Source: Niveispirillum sp. SYP-B3756
Lineage (GTDB): Bacteria; Pseudomonadota; Alphaproteobacteria; Azospirillales; Azospirillaceae
DNA: 64,000 nt
Assembly (NCBI RefSeq): GCF_009495745.1
Contig: NZ_WIDQ01000004.1
Coordinates: 473,117-537,116 of the forward strand
Reading direction: 5' to 3'
Made by a program: the position numbers and the translations under genes. The notes beneath the pieces are model-generated. The model saw nothing but the letters and a program-made list of their open reading frames with translations. It was not told the origin of the DNA and did not search any database. Below, in pieces: positions 54,103 to 63,873 of the stretch. Position 1 is the first letter of the stretch; the number at the start of each line of letters is the position of its first letter.

Positions 54103-55038
54103 TCACGCGCCGCCTCCCTTCGGACGGAAATCGAACAGCGGGATGCCGAGCTTCCTCGCCTTGTCGGCCAGATTGTCCTGAATGCCGGTGCCGGGGAAGA
54201 CGATGACCCCGATCGGCAGGACGTCGAGCATCTGATCGTTGCGCTTGAACGGTGCGGCCTTGGCGTGCTTCGTCCAGTCGGGGGCGAAGCCGACCTGCGG
54301 CACCTTGCGCGTGTCGGCCCATTTGGCCGCGATCTTCTCGGCGCCCTTCGGCGATTTGCCGTGTAGCAGCACCATGTCCGGGTGCTTGGCGTGGACCTGA
54401 TCGAGTTTGGCCCAGATCAGGCGGTGATCATTGAAGTCGAGCCCGCCGGTGAAGGCGATCTTCGGACCGGCGGGTAGCAGCACCTGATTGTCGGCGCGTT
54501 TCTTGGCGGCGAGGAAGTCCCGGCTGTCGATCATCGCCGAGGTCAGGTTGCGATGGTTGACCATCGATCCGCTGCGCGGTCGCCAGTTCGAGCCCGTGTG
54601 GCGCTCATAGTGCTCGGCGGCCTGGTCGCGCATCAGTTCGAAAGCATTGCGGCGTTCGATCAGGGTCTGGCCCTCGGCCGTCAGGCGTTCCAGCTCGACA
54701 GCCTTCACCTCGCTGCCGTCCTGTTCGCGCTGGCCGCGCCGCTGCGCCTGCTCATTGTCGTCCAGCTCGCGCTCGATCCGTTCGTTGGCGCGGTGGAAAA
54801 GGTTGACGGTCGACCAGAGGAGATCGTCGAGGTCGGGCTCGAGGCGGGTGTCGTCCAGGGTGACGATCAGGGCGTCGAAGATGTCGGCGATGGCGCCGGC
54901 GACATGGTCGCCCTCCGGAAGCGGTCGGGGATCGGGTTCATCCGTGAAGGGACGGTAGCCGTAGAGCTGGAGTTCGCTGAGGACATGGTCGGTGGGGGAA
55001 GAGGCGTGGTGCGGTTCGTAGTCGTCGTGCTCGCTCAT
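54103..55038 (-). CDS. DUF2493 (SLOG-fold) protein
   Basis: The 311-residue protein has an acidic N-terminal half with coiled coil and the C-terminal DUF2493 domain (KIAFTGGLDFNDHRLIWAKL, DMVLLHGKSPKGAEKIAAKW, IGVIVFPGTGIQDNLADKAR). The Gly-rich GG and PGTG loops indicate a nucleotide-binding SLOG fold. DUF2493 genes are regular in ICE backbones next to the Toprim and helicase genes; function unknown. Confidence 0.88.
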   Translation of the reverse strand: MSEHDDYEPHHASSPTDHVLSELQLYGYRPFTDEPDPRPLPEGDHVAGAIADIFDALIVTLDDTRLEPDLDDLLWSTVNLFHRANERIERELDDNEQAQRRGQREQDGSEVKAVELERLTAEGQTLIERRNAFELMRDQAAEHYERHTGSNWRPRSGSMVNHRNLTSAMIDSRDFLAAKKRADNQVLLPAGPKIAFTGGLDFNDHRLIWAKLDQVHAKHPDMVLLHGKSPKGAEKIAAKWADTRKVPQVGFAPDWTKHAKAAPFKRNDQMLDVLPIGVIVFPGTGIQDNLADKARKLGIPLFDFRPKGGGA

Positions 55039-55349
55039 GGGATGCTCCGTCGGTTCGACCGCGACCCTCGCGGCCTTCATGCGACGAAAGCCGGCGGGCG
55101 GGCCGGACCTGCATCCGCAGCGAAGCGGAGGGCCGGAGCACAGCGGAGGATGGCGAAGGCGGGCTATTTTGTTTCGCGATGGAAAGGCCCGAAGGGCCGC
55201 CGGAAAATAGTCCGTCGCAGACATTGCGGGTCCGGGCCGTTTGCTGGCCGATCGCCCTCTCGAAGGCCGGGGCGCGGTTCTCTCCGACCTGGGGATCATC
55301 CGAGCGATGCCGACGACGGCGCTCCCGCCGTCTGCATTCTCCTGCCGGC
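55039..55349. other. Spacer between DUF2493 and Toprim genes
   Basis: About 310 bases, very GC-rich, containing TCCGC-AGCGAA-GCGGA (55117-55132) as a small dyad. No gene or RNA is recognised. It should contain the DUF2493 promoter. Confidence 0.4.
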
Positions 55350-56396
55350 CTATGCCGCCAGCGCCATGAAGCGTGCGACGTCCTGCGGCGCGATCTGCAC
55401 CCGGGCCGCTGCCCGGAGGCTGTCCAGCCCCGCCAGGCGGAGATCCTCGTTGAAGTCGCCCAGGCTCGGTGACACCACGACCGCTTCGATCCCGGCCGCG
55501 TTCGCCCGTTCGATCAACGTCGCCATCGCACCGTCGCCGGCCGGATCATTGTCGCGGGCGATGTAGAGCCGTCGCAGCGTGTCGGGGAACAGGATGGCCG
55601 AGAGATGCGCCGCCGAGAGCGCCGCCGCCATCGGCATGGTGGGTAGCGCCATCCTGAGCGACAGCATCGTCTCGATGCCTTCGCCCGCCGCCATCACGTC
55701 GCCAGCCACACCGAAGCGAACGGCACGCCCGAGGAGGTCGCCCATCGCCCGTCTCGGCGTGTCGATCGGGGCTTTGTTCGAGCCGTCCGGCGCGAGCCAG
55801 GTGCGGTGCGCGCCGGTCTGACGCCCGCCGAGATCGGTGACCGATGCGATCATCGCCGGCCAGGTCTCTGTCGGGGAATGCTCATCAGGGCGATAATAGC
55901 AGCGGGGGTGGAAACGCAGACTGCCGGTTCCGTGCAAATCCGTAATGCCGCGTGTACGGAGATACGTCTTTACGAGCGTGCCCGGAATCGGCTGCGCCAT
56001 GGCGAAGAGCCGCCGTGCCGCTTCCGGTGATCCCGCCGGCGCAGGTGACTGGCGCCCGCCACCGTGCGGACGGTCCGGTTCGGGATGCGGCATCGACAGG
56101 AACGTGCGCGCCTCATCGGCAACGTCCTTGAAGTCGACCAGGCCGCAGCTTTCGCGGATTACGTCGAGGAGATCGCCATGCTCGCCGGTGGCGGCGTCGG
56201 TCCATTTGCCGGCGGCGCCCTTGCCGGTTTCGCTGCCCTTCAGCCGCACGAACATCGAGCGGCCCGGCGTATTGCGCACATCGCCGACCAGCCAGTAGCG
56301 GCCCTCGCGATGACCGGCCTTGAGATAATGACGGCACACCGCCTCGGCTTGTCGGCCGAGACGGATCGCCAGATCGGAGGCGTCATGCCGCGCCAT
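55350..56396 (-). CDS. Toprim-domain protein (DUF7146/primase-like)
   Basis: The 348-residue protein combines an N-terminal zinc-less primase-like region (CRHYLKAGHREGRYWLVGDV) with a C-terminal Toprim domain: AAGEGIETMLSLRMA supplies the Glu and YIARDNDPAGDGAM the DxD pair. Such proteins are regular neighbours of the large helicase in ICEs and probably act in single-strand DNA processing after transfer. The start overlaps the helicase stop by one base (TGATG). Confidence 0.88.
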   Translation of the reverse strand: MARHDASDLAIRLGRQAEAVCRHYLKAGHREGRYWLVGDVRNTPGRSMFVRLKGSETGKGAAGKWTDAATGEHGDLLDVIRESCGLVDFKDVADEARTFLSMPHPEPDRPHGGGRQSPAPAGSPEAARRLFAMAQPIPGTLVKTYLRTRGITDLHGTGSLRFHPRCYYRPDEHSPTETWPAMIASVTDLGGRQTGAHRTWLAPDGSNKAPIDTPRRAMGDLLGRAVRFGVAGDVMAAGEGIETMLSLRMALPTMPMAAALSAAHLSAILFPDTLRRLYIARDNDPAGDGAMATLIERANAAGIEAVVVSPSLGDFNEDLRLAGLDSLRAAARVQIAPQDVARFMALAA

Positions 56397-59300
56397 CACG
56401 CCGCCTCCCGCTCGCCGATGCGCTCGATGGGATAGCGCTCCAGCACCTTGGCCAGAATGGCAGCGCCGGTCCCATCGGTCGGCACGAACATCCGCAGCTT
56501 CCACGAGATGATCTCGTGGAACAGGCCATAGGCCCGCAGGCGATCGCGCATAGCGTCGGTGAAGCCGGACAGCTCGATGCGGTTGGCCCCCATCACCCGG
56601 ACGCGACGGAGTTGAAGCCCCTCGGCCAGGTCGAGGATGGTCTTGCCATCCATCAGCGCCATGAAGGCGTCGTCCGGCGTCAGGGTTGACGTGCCGGTGG
56701 CGAGCGCGCCGGCCACCCAGGCGGCGGAGACACGGCGGCCAACGATGCGCTCGCCGTCGTCGGTCTGGAGTCGATACACCCGCGTCGACTCGCTCGGGAG
56801 GCGTTTCCAGATCGGCAGCAATAGGCCGCTGACGACATGGATGGTGCTTTCGGCATACTCCGGCACCTCGGCTACCTCGGCGTTCCATGCCGCGGTGAAG
56901 CCCGCCCGGTCAGCATCGACCCAATGGGTCTCATCCATCATCTTGATGGGGATGTTGTGCGCCTCCATCGGTCGGATCAACCGCACGCGCCGTTCGATCC
57001 CGCCATCGTCCAGCATGATGCTGGTGGTCGGGATCTGCACGGCGGCGCGGCCCGAACGCTCGTTGACCAGCAGCTTCGCGCCCGGATCATCGAGATGGTC
57101 GAGCGCCTCGGCCAGCGTCACCGGCCGGTTGCGCTGGCGCTGGGTGATGGTCAGCAGCCGAGCCTCGGCCCCAGTGCCGGGATGAACGTGGATGGTCCGG
57201 CGATCGGTGACGATGAAGCTCTCGGCCTGCAGCGTCTCCAGTCCGACGTCGTAGCTGCCCGAGGCGATGGCGCCTTCGATCTTGGCGTTCAGCAGCCGCT
57301 CGAACGCCGTGAACAGGACGCCCTGAAGGTCGATGGTCAGCGCCAGCAACCGGTTCAGGAAGGTGGTGATCGGCGGCAGCTCGTCCTTGATGCCGGTGGA
57401 ATCCATCAGCGAGAGGCCGGTGGCGTCCTCGAACATCTGGAGCGAGCAGCCGTCGACCTTGCCGCGCACCAGTAACAGGTAGAGCTGCCGCAAGGCGTCG
57501 CGGGCGTAGTGGCTTTCCAGATTGTCTTCGGGCCGGAACAGGCCTTGGCCGCCCGTTTGGCGCTGGCCGCGCGTGATCGCGCCCAGCGTGTCGAGGCGAC
57601 GGGCGATGGTTGAGAGGAAGCGTTTTTCCGCTTTCACGTCGGTCGAGATCGGCCGGAACAGCGGTGGCTGCGCCTGGTTGGTCCGGTTGGTGCGGCCCAG
57701 GCCCTGAATGGCGGCGTCGGCCTTCCAGCCCGGCTCAAGCAGGTAGTGGACGCGCAGCCGCTGGTTCCGCGACGATAGGTCGGCGTGGTAGCTGCGCCCG
57801 GTGCCGCCCGCGTCGGAGAAGATCAGAATGCGCTTCTGATCGTCCATGAAGGCTTGCGTTTCAGCCAGGTTGGCCGAAGCGGCGCGGTTCTCCACGGCGA
57901 GCCGGTCGATGCCGCCGGGGCTGGTTTTTCGGACGATGCGGCGCGAACGTCCCGTCACCTCCGCCACAACATCGGTTCCGAAGCGCTGGACGATCTGATC
58001 GAGCGCGCCGGGGACCGGCGGCAGCGAAGCGAGCCTCTCGATCAAACGGTCACGACGGGCAACGGCGTCGCGACTCTCGACCGGCTGGCCGTCGCGAAAC
58101 ACCGGCCGCGACGATAGATTGCCCTCGCTGTCGGTGAACGGCTCGTAGAGCTGCACCGGGAAGGAGTGGGCGAGATAATCCAGAACGTATTCGCGCGGGG
58201 TGATGTCCACCCGGACGTCGTTCCATTCCTCCGCCGGGATCTCCGCGAGCCGGCGTTCCATCAAGGCCTCGCCGGTCGAGACGATCTGGATCACGGCGGC
58301 TTGGCCGTCCGCCAGGTCCTGCTCGATTGACCGGATCAGGGTCGGCGTCTTCATGCTGGTGAGGAGATGACCGAAGAAGCGCTGTTTGGCGGATTCGAAG
58401 GCCGAGCGGGCGGCGGACTTGGCCTGCCGGTTCAGCGTGCCCCCGCTGCCATCAGGGCCGCCGGTGATGTTGGCAACCTGCATTGCGGCGTCGAGATTGT
58501 TATGAATGACGGCGAAGGCCCCGGCATAGGCGTCGTAGATACCAGTCTGCTCGGGCGTAAGCTGATGCTCGACCAGTTCGTACTCGACGCCGTCGTAGGA
58601 GAGCGACCGCGCCGTGTAGAGGCCGAGTGAGCGCAGGTCGCGGGCCAGCACTTCCATCGCCGCCACGCCGCCGTTCTCAATTGCTTCGACGAATTCGGCG
58701 CGGGTCGAGAACGGGAAGTCCTCGCCGCCCCAGAGACCGAGGCGCTGGGCGTAGGCGAGGTTGTGGACGGTGGTCGCGCCGGTTGCCGAGACATAGACGA
58801 CGCGGGCATTCGGCAAGGCGTGCTGGAGCCTCAGGCCCGCACGGCCCTGCTGCGAGGCGGCGACGTCGCCGCGTTCGCCTTTTCCACCAGCGGCGTTCTG
58901 CATGGCGTGGCTCTCGTCGAAAATGATCACTCCATCGAAGTCGGAGCCCAACCATTCGACGATCTGCTTGACGCGGGAAAGCTTACTCCCGCGATCGTCG
59001 GACCGTAGCGTGGCATAGGTGGTGAATAGGACGGCTTCCGAGAGTGTGATGTCCTTGCCCTGCGGAAAGCGCGACAGCGGCGTGACCAGCAGGCGCTCCA
59101 TGCCGAGCGCCGACCAGTCGCGCTGCGCGTCCTCCAGCAGCTTGTCGGATTTGGAGATCCACACCGCCTTGCGGCGGCCCTGCATCCAGTTGTCGAGGAT
59201 GATGCCGGCCGACTGGCGGCCCTTGCCGGCGCCGGTCCCGTCGCCGAGCATGAAGCCGCGGCGGAAGCGCACAGAGTTCGGCGCATCGTCGGGCGCTGCC

Positions 59301-60736
59301 GAGACGACGTCGAAAGTCTCGTCGAGCGTCCACGAACCGGCGAGGAAGTCGGCATGCGCCTCGCCAGCGTAGATGATGGTTTCGAGCTGGGCGTCAGAGA
59401 GCAGGCCATCCGGGACGATGTTTGCAGGCAGCCGGGGTCGGTAGCTCGGCCTGGGCGGCGCGACCGAGGCCATCGCGACGGATTGCACAAGTTTGGTCGG
59501 ATGGGCCTGCGCCCCGGGGATACGGATCGCCTGCAATCCGTATTCTTCATAGATCGCGTCGGTGATCCGGCCGATTTCGGCAGGCGTCCACTCCACGGTC
59601 TCATAGGGGAGTTCGACGCCTTCGGGCTCGATGGACGCGGGCGTGGCGGAACGTGCCGCAGTAGTGCGCGCGAGGTTTCCGCGAACGGTCCGGGGCGTCG
59701 CGGTAGACGCTGAAGTTGCCACTGGCGGGAGAGCCGCAGTCCGACGCGGCGGAACCTGCGTCGCGATCCAGCCGAGCAGCGTACCGACGTCGGGCGCGGT
59801 GCCGGGCGAAGGGGGAAATGCCGAACGATCGTCGGCCGGCAACTTGTCGATGACCGTCAGCCGCGTGTCGATGGTCGTGCCGTGCTTGGCATAGACCGAG
59901 CCGTCCACGGCCGCGGTGAAGACGACGCGGCCACGCTCCTGAAGCCGGACGAAGGCCGCGGCCCAAGCCGGATGGTCGGGGCTGAAGTTGGCGCCAGTGA
60001 TCGCCACCAGCCGCCCGCCATCGGCGAGCCGGGCCAGTGCAGAAGCGACATGGCGATAGGCGGCGTCGGCCACGCGGCCGGAGACGTTTGCCATGACTGA
60101 GAATGGCGGGTTCATCAGCACGACTGAGGGGGTGGCGTCCGGCGCGAGATGATCGTCAATCTGGGCCGCGTCGAAGCGCGTGACGGCAACGTCCGGAAAC
60201 AGCGCAGCGAGCAGATCGGCGCGGGTTTCGGCCAGCTCATTGAGGAGGAGCGCTCCGCCTGATATCTCGGACAGGATGGCGAGCAGGCCGGTGCCAGCCG
60301 ACGGCTCCAGCACGATGTCGCCAGCAGCAATGGCGGCGGCCGCCACGGCGGCGAGACCGAGCGGCGTCGGCGTCGAGAACTGCTGGAGCGCCTGCGATTC
60401 TTCCGAGCGCCGCGTATGCGTCGGCAGGAGCCCGGCGATCTTCCCAAGAGCGGAAAGACGTGCAGCCGGAGATGCGGCCTTACGGAAAAGTGCCTTTCCG
60501 TATTTGCGCAGGAAGAGGACTGTCGCGACCTCGCAGGCCTCATAGGCCGCCTTCCAGTCCCAGGCGCCGCTGGTGTCGGACGCGCCGAAGGCCGCTTCCA
60601 TCGCTGCACGGAGGAACGTGGCGTCGATGCGCTGACCACGTTCGAGATGATCGATAAGCTGCTGTGCAACGTCGAGGATCGAGGACGCACGGGTGACGGG
60701 CGCGGCCGAAAGGGCCACGGGAGGCAGAATGTTCAT
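56396..60736 (-). CDS. Strawberry notch-like helicase with N-terminal methyltransferase-like domain
   Basis: The 1,446-residue protein starts with a DNA methyltransferase-like fold: SAM motif LEPSAGTG (143-150) and catalytic-type NPPF (209-212). A superfamily 2 helicase follows: Walker A-like GDGTGAGKGRQ, DEAH-type IIFDESHAMQN and C-terminal QGLGRTNRTNQAQPP, with the Strawberry notch middle (YVSATGATTVHNLAYAQRLG). These genes are backbone parts of many alphaproteobacterial ICEs and are thought to aid DNA processing or escape from host restriction. Residues about 83-97 (FRKAASPAARLSA) are encoded by a palindromic repeat shared with trbG. Confidence 0.92.
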   Translation of the reverse strand: MNILPPVALSAAPVTRASSILDVAQQLIDHLERGQRIDATFLRAAMEAAFGASDTSGAWDWKAAYEACEVATVLFLRKYGKALFRKAASPAARLSALGKIAGLLPTHTRRSEESQALQQFSTPTPLGLAAVAAAAIAAGDIVLEPSAGTGLLAILSEISGGALLLNELAETRADLLAALFPDVAVTRFDAAQIDDHLAPDATPSVVLMNPPFSVMANVSGRVADAAYRHVASALARLADGGRLVAITGANFSPDHPAWAAAFVRLQERGRVVFTAAVDGSVYAKHGTTIDTRLTVIDKLPADDRSAFPPSPGTAPDVGTLLGWIATQVPPRRTAALPPVATSASTATPRTVRGNLARTTAARSATPASIEPEGVELPYETVEWTPAEIGRITDAIYEEYGLQAIRIPGAQAHPTKLVQSVAMASVAPPRPSYRPRLPANIVPDGLLSDAQLETIIYAGEAHADFLAGSWTLDETFDVVSAAPDDAPNSVRFRRGFMLGDGTGAGKGRQSAGIILDNWMQGRRKAVWISKSDKLLEDAQRDWSALGMERLLVTPLSRFPQGKDITLSEAVLFTTYATLRSDDRGSKLSRVKQIVEWLGSDFDGVIIFDESHAMQNAAGGKGERGDVAASQQGRAGLRLQHALPNARVVYVSATGATTVHNLAYAQRLGLWGGEDFPFSTRAEFVEAIENGGVAAMEVLARDLRSLGLYTARSLSYDGVEYELVEHQLTPEQTGIYDAYAGAFAVIHNNLDAAMQVANITGGPDGSGGTLNRQAKSAARSAFESAKQRFFGHLLTSMKTPTLIRSIEQDLADGQAAVIQIVSTGEALMERRLAEIPAEEWNDVRVDITPREYVLDYLAHSFPVQLYEPFTDSEGNLSSRPVFRDGQPVESRDAVARRDRLIERLASLPPVPGALDQIVQRFGTDVVAEVTGRSRRIVRKTSPGGIDRLAVENRAASANLAETQAFMDDQKRILIFSDAGGTGRSYHADLSSRNQRLRVHYLLEPGWKADAAIQGLGRTNRTNQAQPPLFRPISTDVKAEKRFLSTIARRLDTLGAITRGQRQTGGQGLFRPEDNLESHYARDALRQLYLLLVRGKVDGCSLQMFEDATGLSLMDSTGIKDELPPITTFLNRLLALTIDLQGVLFTAFERLLNAKIEGAIASGSYDVGLETLQAESFIVTDRRTIHVHPGTGAEARLLTITQRQRNRPVTLAEALDHLDDPGAKLLVNERSGRAAVQIPTTSIMLDDGGIERRVRLIRPMEAHNIPIKMMDETHWVDADRAGFTAAWNAEVAEVPEYAESTIHVVSGLLLPIWKRLPSESTRVYRLQTDDGERIVGRRVSAAWVAGALATGTSTLTPDDAFMALMDGKTILDLAEGLQLRRVRVMGANRIELSGFTDAMRDRLRAYGLFHEIISWKLRMFVPTDGTGAAILAKVLERYPIERIGEREAA

Positions 60737-60888
60737 GGGAGGAACCTCGGGAGAGCGGAAGGAACAAGCCCGGCCGGCGCTCTCTCTCGACCGCCCGGAC
60801 TCGACCCGTCCCGGCCGTCCTCTTCCTCTCGTCCGCTGACATGAAAAAAGCGCCCGACCGTGAGGCCGGGCGCGCGCATGGTCGGGAA

Positions 60889-61290
60889 TCATCGCACACC
60901 GCCCTCCGCTAGCCACCGGCCGGTGCTGATCCACTCGATCGTGCGGCCGGTGGAGAGATCGAGCAGATGGGCGCCGCCGGAGAAACCGTCGACGACAGGG
61001 TCCGAGGCAATGCCGGCCCACTGAAACCCCCAGGTGCCGGTGAGTGCGAATGTCTCCGCGCAGCGGGTGACGAAGGTGACCAGCAACTGCGGATCGGCGG
61101 TTCCGGGGTCGCGAAGCCAAAGGCGCGTCGCGCCGTGCTCGGGTGTCAGGGAGAGCAGGAAGGGTTCGGCGGGCGGGTCCTCGCGACCGTTTTCGGCCAT
61201 CAGCGCGGTGTAGATGTCGAAGGCCCGCGCGACATTGGCAACCGAGCCGACGTCCAGCAGGCAGGAGAAGCGGGTGAGATATTCGGCCAT
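60889..61290 (-). CDS. Conserved ICE hypothetical protein
   Basis: The 133-residue protein reads MAEYLTRFSCLLDVGSVANV at its start and ends ILDLSTG-like HLLDLSTGRTIEWISTGRWL. It is soluble, with mixed strands and helices and no catalytic motif. Its place between the helicase and ParB genes is typical for a small backbone protein. An AGGAG site precedes the ATG. Confidence 0.75.
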   Translation of the reverse strand: MAEYLTRFSCLLDVGSVANVARAFDIYTALMAENGREDPPAEPFLLSLTPEHGATRLWLRDPGTADPQLLVTFVTRCAETFALTGTWGFQWAGIASDPVVDGFSGGAHLLDLSTGRTIEWISTGRWLAEGGVR

Positions 61291-61387
61291 ATCAGGCTCC
61301 TGAAACGAAAAGAGCCCGGCGCTGGGCCGGGCTCTGAGTGGATGGGATTGGAAGGTGCGGAGCGGCCGAAGCCGCCCCGCGAGCCGA

Positions 61388-63532
61388 TCATTCGGCGGCG
61401 ATGAGGTGACGTTCGTCGTCCTCGCCAGCGGCCGGCGTTTCCGACTCGTCGTCGGCACTCAGGAAGTCGGGCAGCGCCGCGCCCTCGGTTTTGCCATCGC
61501 CGTCCGCGTCCGGTGCCGGATCGCCGTCGACACCGGCAAGTCGAAGCGGCTCGGGCAGCCAGCCGCTGTCGGCGAGGAGACGCTCGGCCTCCTTGGCCAT
61601 GTCGCCCTTTTTCAGATGACCGATAAGCTCGGCCGCCCGCTCGCCGGCGCCTTCGCGAACAGCTTCGAGAATGCGCGGCTTGGTGACACGGCTGAGGTAA
61701 TTGCCGAAGGTCGGACGCCAGCCGGCTTCGACCAAGTCGAGCCCGGTCGCCCGCGTCAGGCGGTCGGCCTGCGCGAGCCTCATGTCGAGCGTGTGCTGCG
61801 ACACGCCGCCCGCGCCGTGCGGGTTTGGCCGCTCATAGAGCGCGTTCACGCCATAGCTGACGCAATGCGCCAGCAAAGCCATGCGGCTGGCATCGTCGAG
61901 ACTAGCGAGCCAATCCCAAAGGGCGTCGTCGTCCTTCGGGATGTCGCTGGCCCAGGCGTCGTGACGCTCCTGCACGGCGCGGGCAGAAGGGCTGTCCTTC
62001 AGCGCCTCGTCCTGAACGGGGAAGAAGATATGCTTTACCCCTGCCTCCATGGCGCCCGTGTACATGCGGTTCATAAAGCTGTCCGAGACCAGCTTGTGGA
62101 GGAGCGCCGTCATGGCGATGTGCGGATTCTCCGCCACCGCGTTGCGCAGCGCGAGGGTGCGGTAGGCGGTCAGCTCGACGATGAGGCGTTCGGGCAACGG
62201 CTTGATGCTGTCGTCCTCATCGTCCTCTTCCGGTTCCACAGACCGGCCGCCGATAGTGATGACGGCGCGCTGCACCGAAGGGCTCGCGGTGCCATCGGAT
62301 TTGATGTCCGTCTCCGAGCCTTCCTCACCATCGGTCCGGACTTGAGGCACATCCTCGGGCCGGACGAAGCCGCGATCGACCGAAAGCGATCCGTCGGCGT
62401 CGATGCTGACGAAGACGCCGGCGATGGCGATGTCGGCCGGGTCGAAGTGCTCCGGGCGATCGTCGAACGCGGCCAGAGCCGTCTCGATCTCGCCCATACG
62501 CTCGTCGACCTCATCGGGCAGCTCGTCGGCGTCCTGATATTCCGCTTCGAGCCTGGCCTGCTCGGCGGTGAGCGCCTCGATGGTCGCCTGTTCTTCGGCC
62601 GACAGATCGATCGGCGCGCCGGAGACCTCGCGCAGGCCGCGTACCGCGTCGTAGGGGAAGCTGACCGCGACCTCGATCCACTTCCAGCCTTCGGCGGCGA
62701 TCGCCTCGGCCTCGGCCTTCAGTTTCTCGGCGACGAGGCGATCGAGAAGCCCCACGTCCTGCAGCCAGCCGCCATCGTCGGCCTGGAACAGGTCGCGCAT
62801 GATCACGCCGCCAGCGGCCTCATAGGTGTCGATTCCAAGGAAGACGGCGCGCTTGTCTGAGGCGCGCACCGTGGTCTCGGTCAGCATGCGCCGGATCTGA
62901 TAGGGCTCCTTCGACCAGGCGTCCTTGATCGCGTCCCAGACCTGGGTCTGACGCTCGTGGTCGCCGGACACGGTGAAGGCCATGAGCTGCTCCAGCGTCA
63001 TGCCATCGTCGGCATAGACGTCGTGCAGCGCGGGCGACACGGTTGCGAGGCGCAGCCGCTGTTTGACCACGTTGACGGACACGAAGAACGCTGCGGCGAT
63101 CTCCTCCTCGGTCATGCCCTTGGTCAGCATGTCGTGGAAGGCGCGAAACTGATCGAGCGGATGGAGCGGCGCGCGCTCGATGTTCTCGGCGAGCGACACC
63201 TCCTCGGGGAGGATGGCGCCGTCGCGATCGCGGACCACGCAGGGGACGGGCGCGACCTTGGCGAGACGCTTCTGCTTCACCAGCAGTTCGAGCGCCTGGA
63301 AGCGGCGACCGCCGGCGGGCACCTCAAACATGCCGGTCTCCATGCCCTCGGCGTCAACGACGGGAAAGACGCTGAGACTCTGGATCAGACCGCGACGAGC
63401 GATCGAGGCCGCCAAGTCCTCGATCGAGACGCCGGCCTTCACGCGCCGGACGTTGGACTGGCTGAGCACCAGCTTGTTGAAGGGGATGTCGCGCGAGGAC
63501 GACAGGATGATCTTCTGAACGGCAGTAGCCAT
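61388..63532 (-). CDS. ParB/RepB/Spo0J family nuclease-like protein
   Basis: The 714-residue protein has the ParB N-terminal domain (IPFNKLVLSQSNVRRVKAGV, RRGLIQSLSVFP, VPAGGRRFQALELLV) and the HTH (MLTKGMTEEEIAAAFFVSVN). The long acidic C-terminal extension (EEDDEDDSIKPLPERL) is usual in the ICE/plasmid type known from the KfrA/ParB-nuclease group. Partition or single-strand nuclease activity is inferred from the family, not shown. Confidence 0.92.
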   Translation of the reverse strand: MATAVQKIILSSSRDIPFNKLVLSQSNVRRVKAGVSIEDLAASIARRGLIQSLSVFPVVDAEGMETGMFEVPAGGRRFQALELLVKQKRLAKVAPVPCVVRDRDGAILPEEVSLAENIERAPLHPLDQFRAFHDMLTKGMTEEEIAAAFFVSVNVVKQRLRLATVSPALHDVYADDGMTLEQLMAFTVSGDHERQTQVWDAIKDAWSKEPYQIRRMLTETTVRASDKRAVFLGIDTYEAAGGVIMRDLFQADDGGWLQDVGLLDRLVAEKLKAEAEAIAAEGWKWIEVAVSFPYDAVRGLREVSGAPIDLSAEEQATIEALTAEQARLEAEYQDADELPDEVDERMGEIETALAAFDDRPEHFDPADIAIAGVFVSIDADGSLSVDRGFVRPEDVPQVRTDGEEGSETDIKSDGTASPSVQRAVITIGGRSVEPEEDDEDDSIKPLPERLIVELTAYRTLALRNAVAENPHIAMTALLHKLVSDSFMNRMYTGAMEAGVKHIFFPVQDEALKDSPSARAVQERHDAWASDIPKDDDALWDWLASLDDASRMALLAHCVSYGVNALYERPNPHGAGGVSQHTLDMRLAQADRLTRATGLDLVEAGWRPTFGNYLSRVTKPRILEAVREGAGERAAELIGHLKKGDMAKEAERLLADSGWLPEPLRLAGVDGDPAPDADGDGKTEGAALPDFLSADDESETPAAGEDDERHLIAAE

Positions 63533-63653
63533 CGGGATTTACTCCGCGACGGGCGGCCGAGAAACTCTCTCTCAACCTCCAACCCGTCACGAAGCGAAGC
63601 GCCGCCCTCTTCCTCTAAAGGGGGCAGCGCCACGGACCGGCAAACCAGAAAGG

Positions 63654-63709
63654 CACGGAAGCGCAAAGCCGGAGACACGGAAAACCGCATCCCCGGCTTC
63701 GCGGAAATC
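63654..63709. repeat. Palindromic repeat patch between ParB and DUF932-like genes
   Basis: The stretch reads as alternating blocks of AAGCCGG, ACGGAAA, CCCCGGCTT and CGCGGAAA. Similar blocks lie inside trbG (33131-33169) and the helicase gene (60450-60487), where they encode FRKAGNPAS and FRKAASPA. Here the repeat is non-coding. Confidence 0.5.
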
Positions 63710-63873
63710 AGGCAGCTCGATCGAGCAGCTTCTTGGCCTTGCCCTCCATGTCGAGGCGGGCGTCCTGATGCGGCTTGTCGCGTGCGACGGCAGTGATGCC
63801 CTGCACGAAGTCGAAGATGGACTCCGGCGGGCGGCCTTCCTCGGCCAGAACCCTGTCGATGATCTTGCCGGTC
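63708..63873 (-). pseudogene. DUF932-like gene, C-terminal remnant
   Basis: The reading QTGKIIDRVLAEEGRPPESI then FDFVQGITAVARDKPHQDAR and a final AKKLLDRAA is typical of the C-terminus of DUF932 proteins that lie upstream of the ParB gene in these ICEs. Recognisable sequence stops at 63873, where an insertion sequence begins, so the gene is broken; its N-terminal part must lie beyond the window on the other side of the element. Confidence 0.65.
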
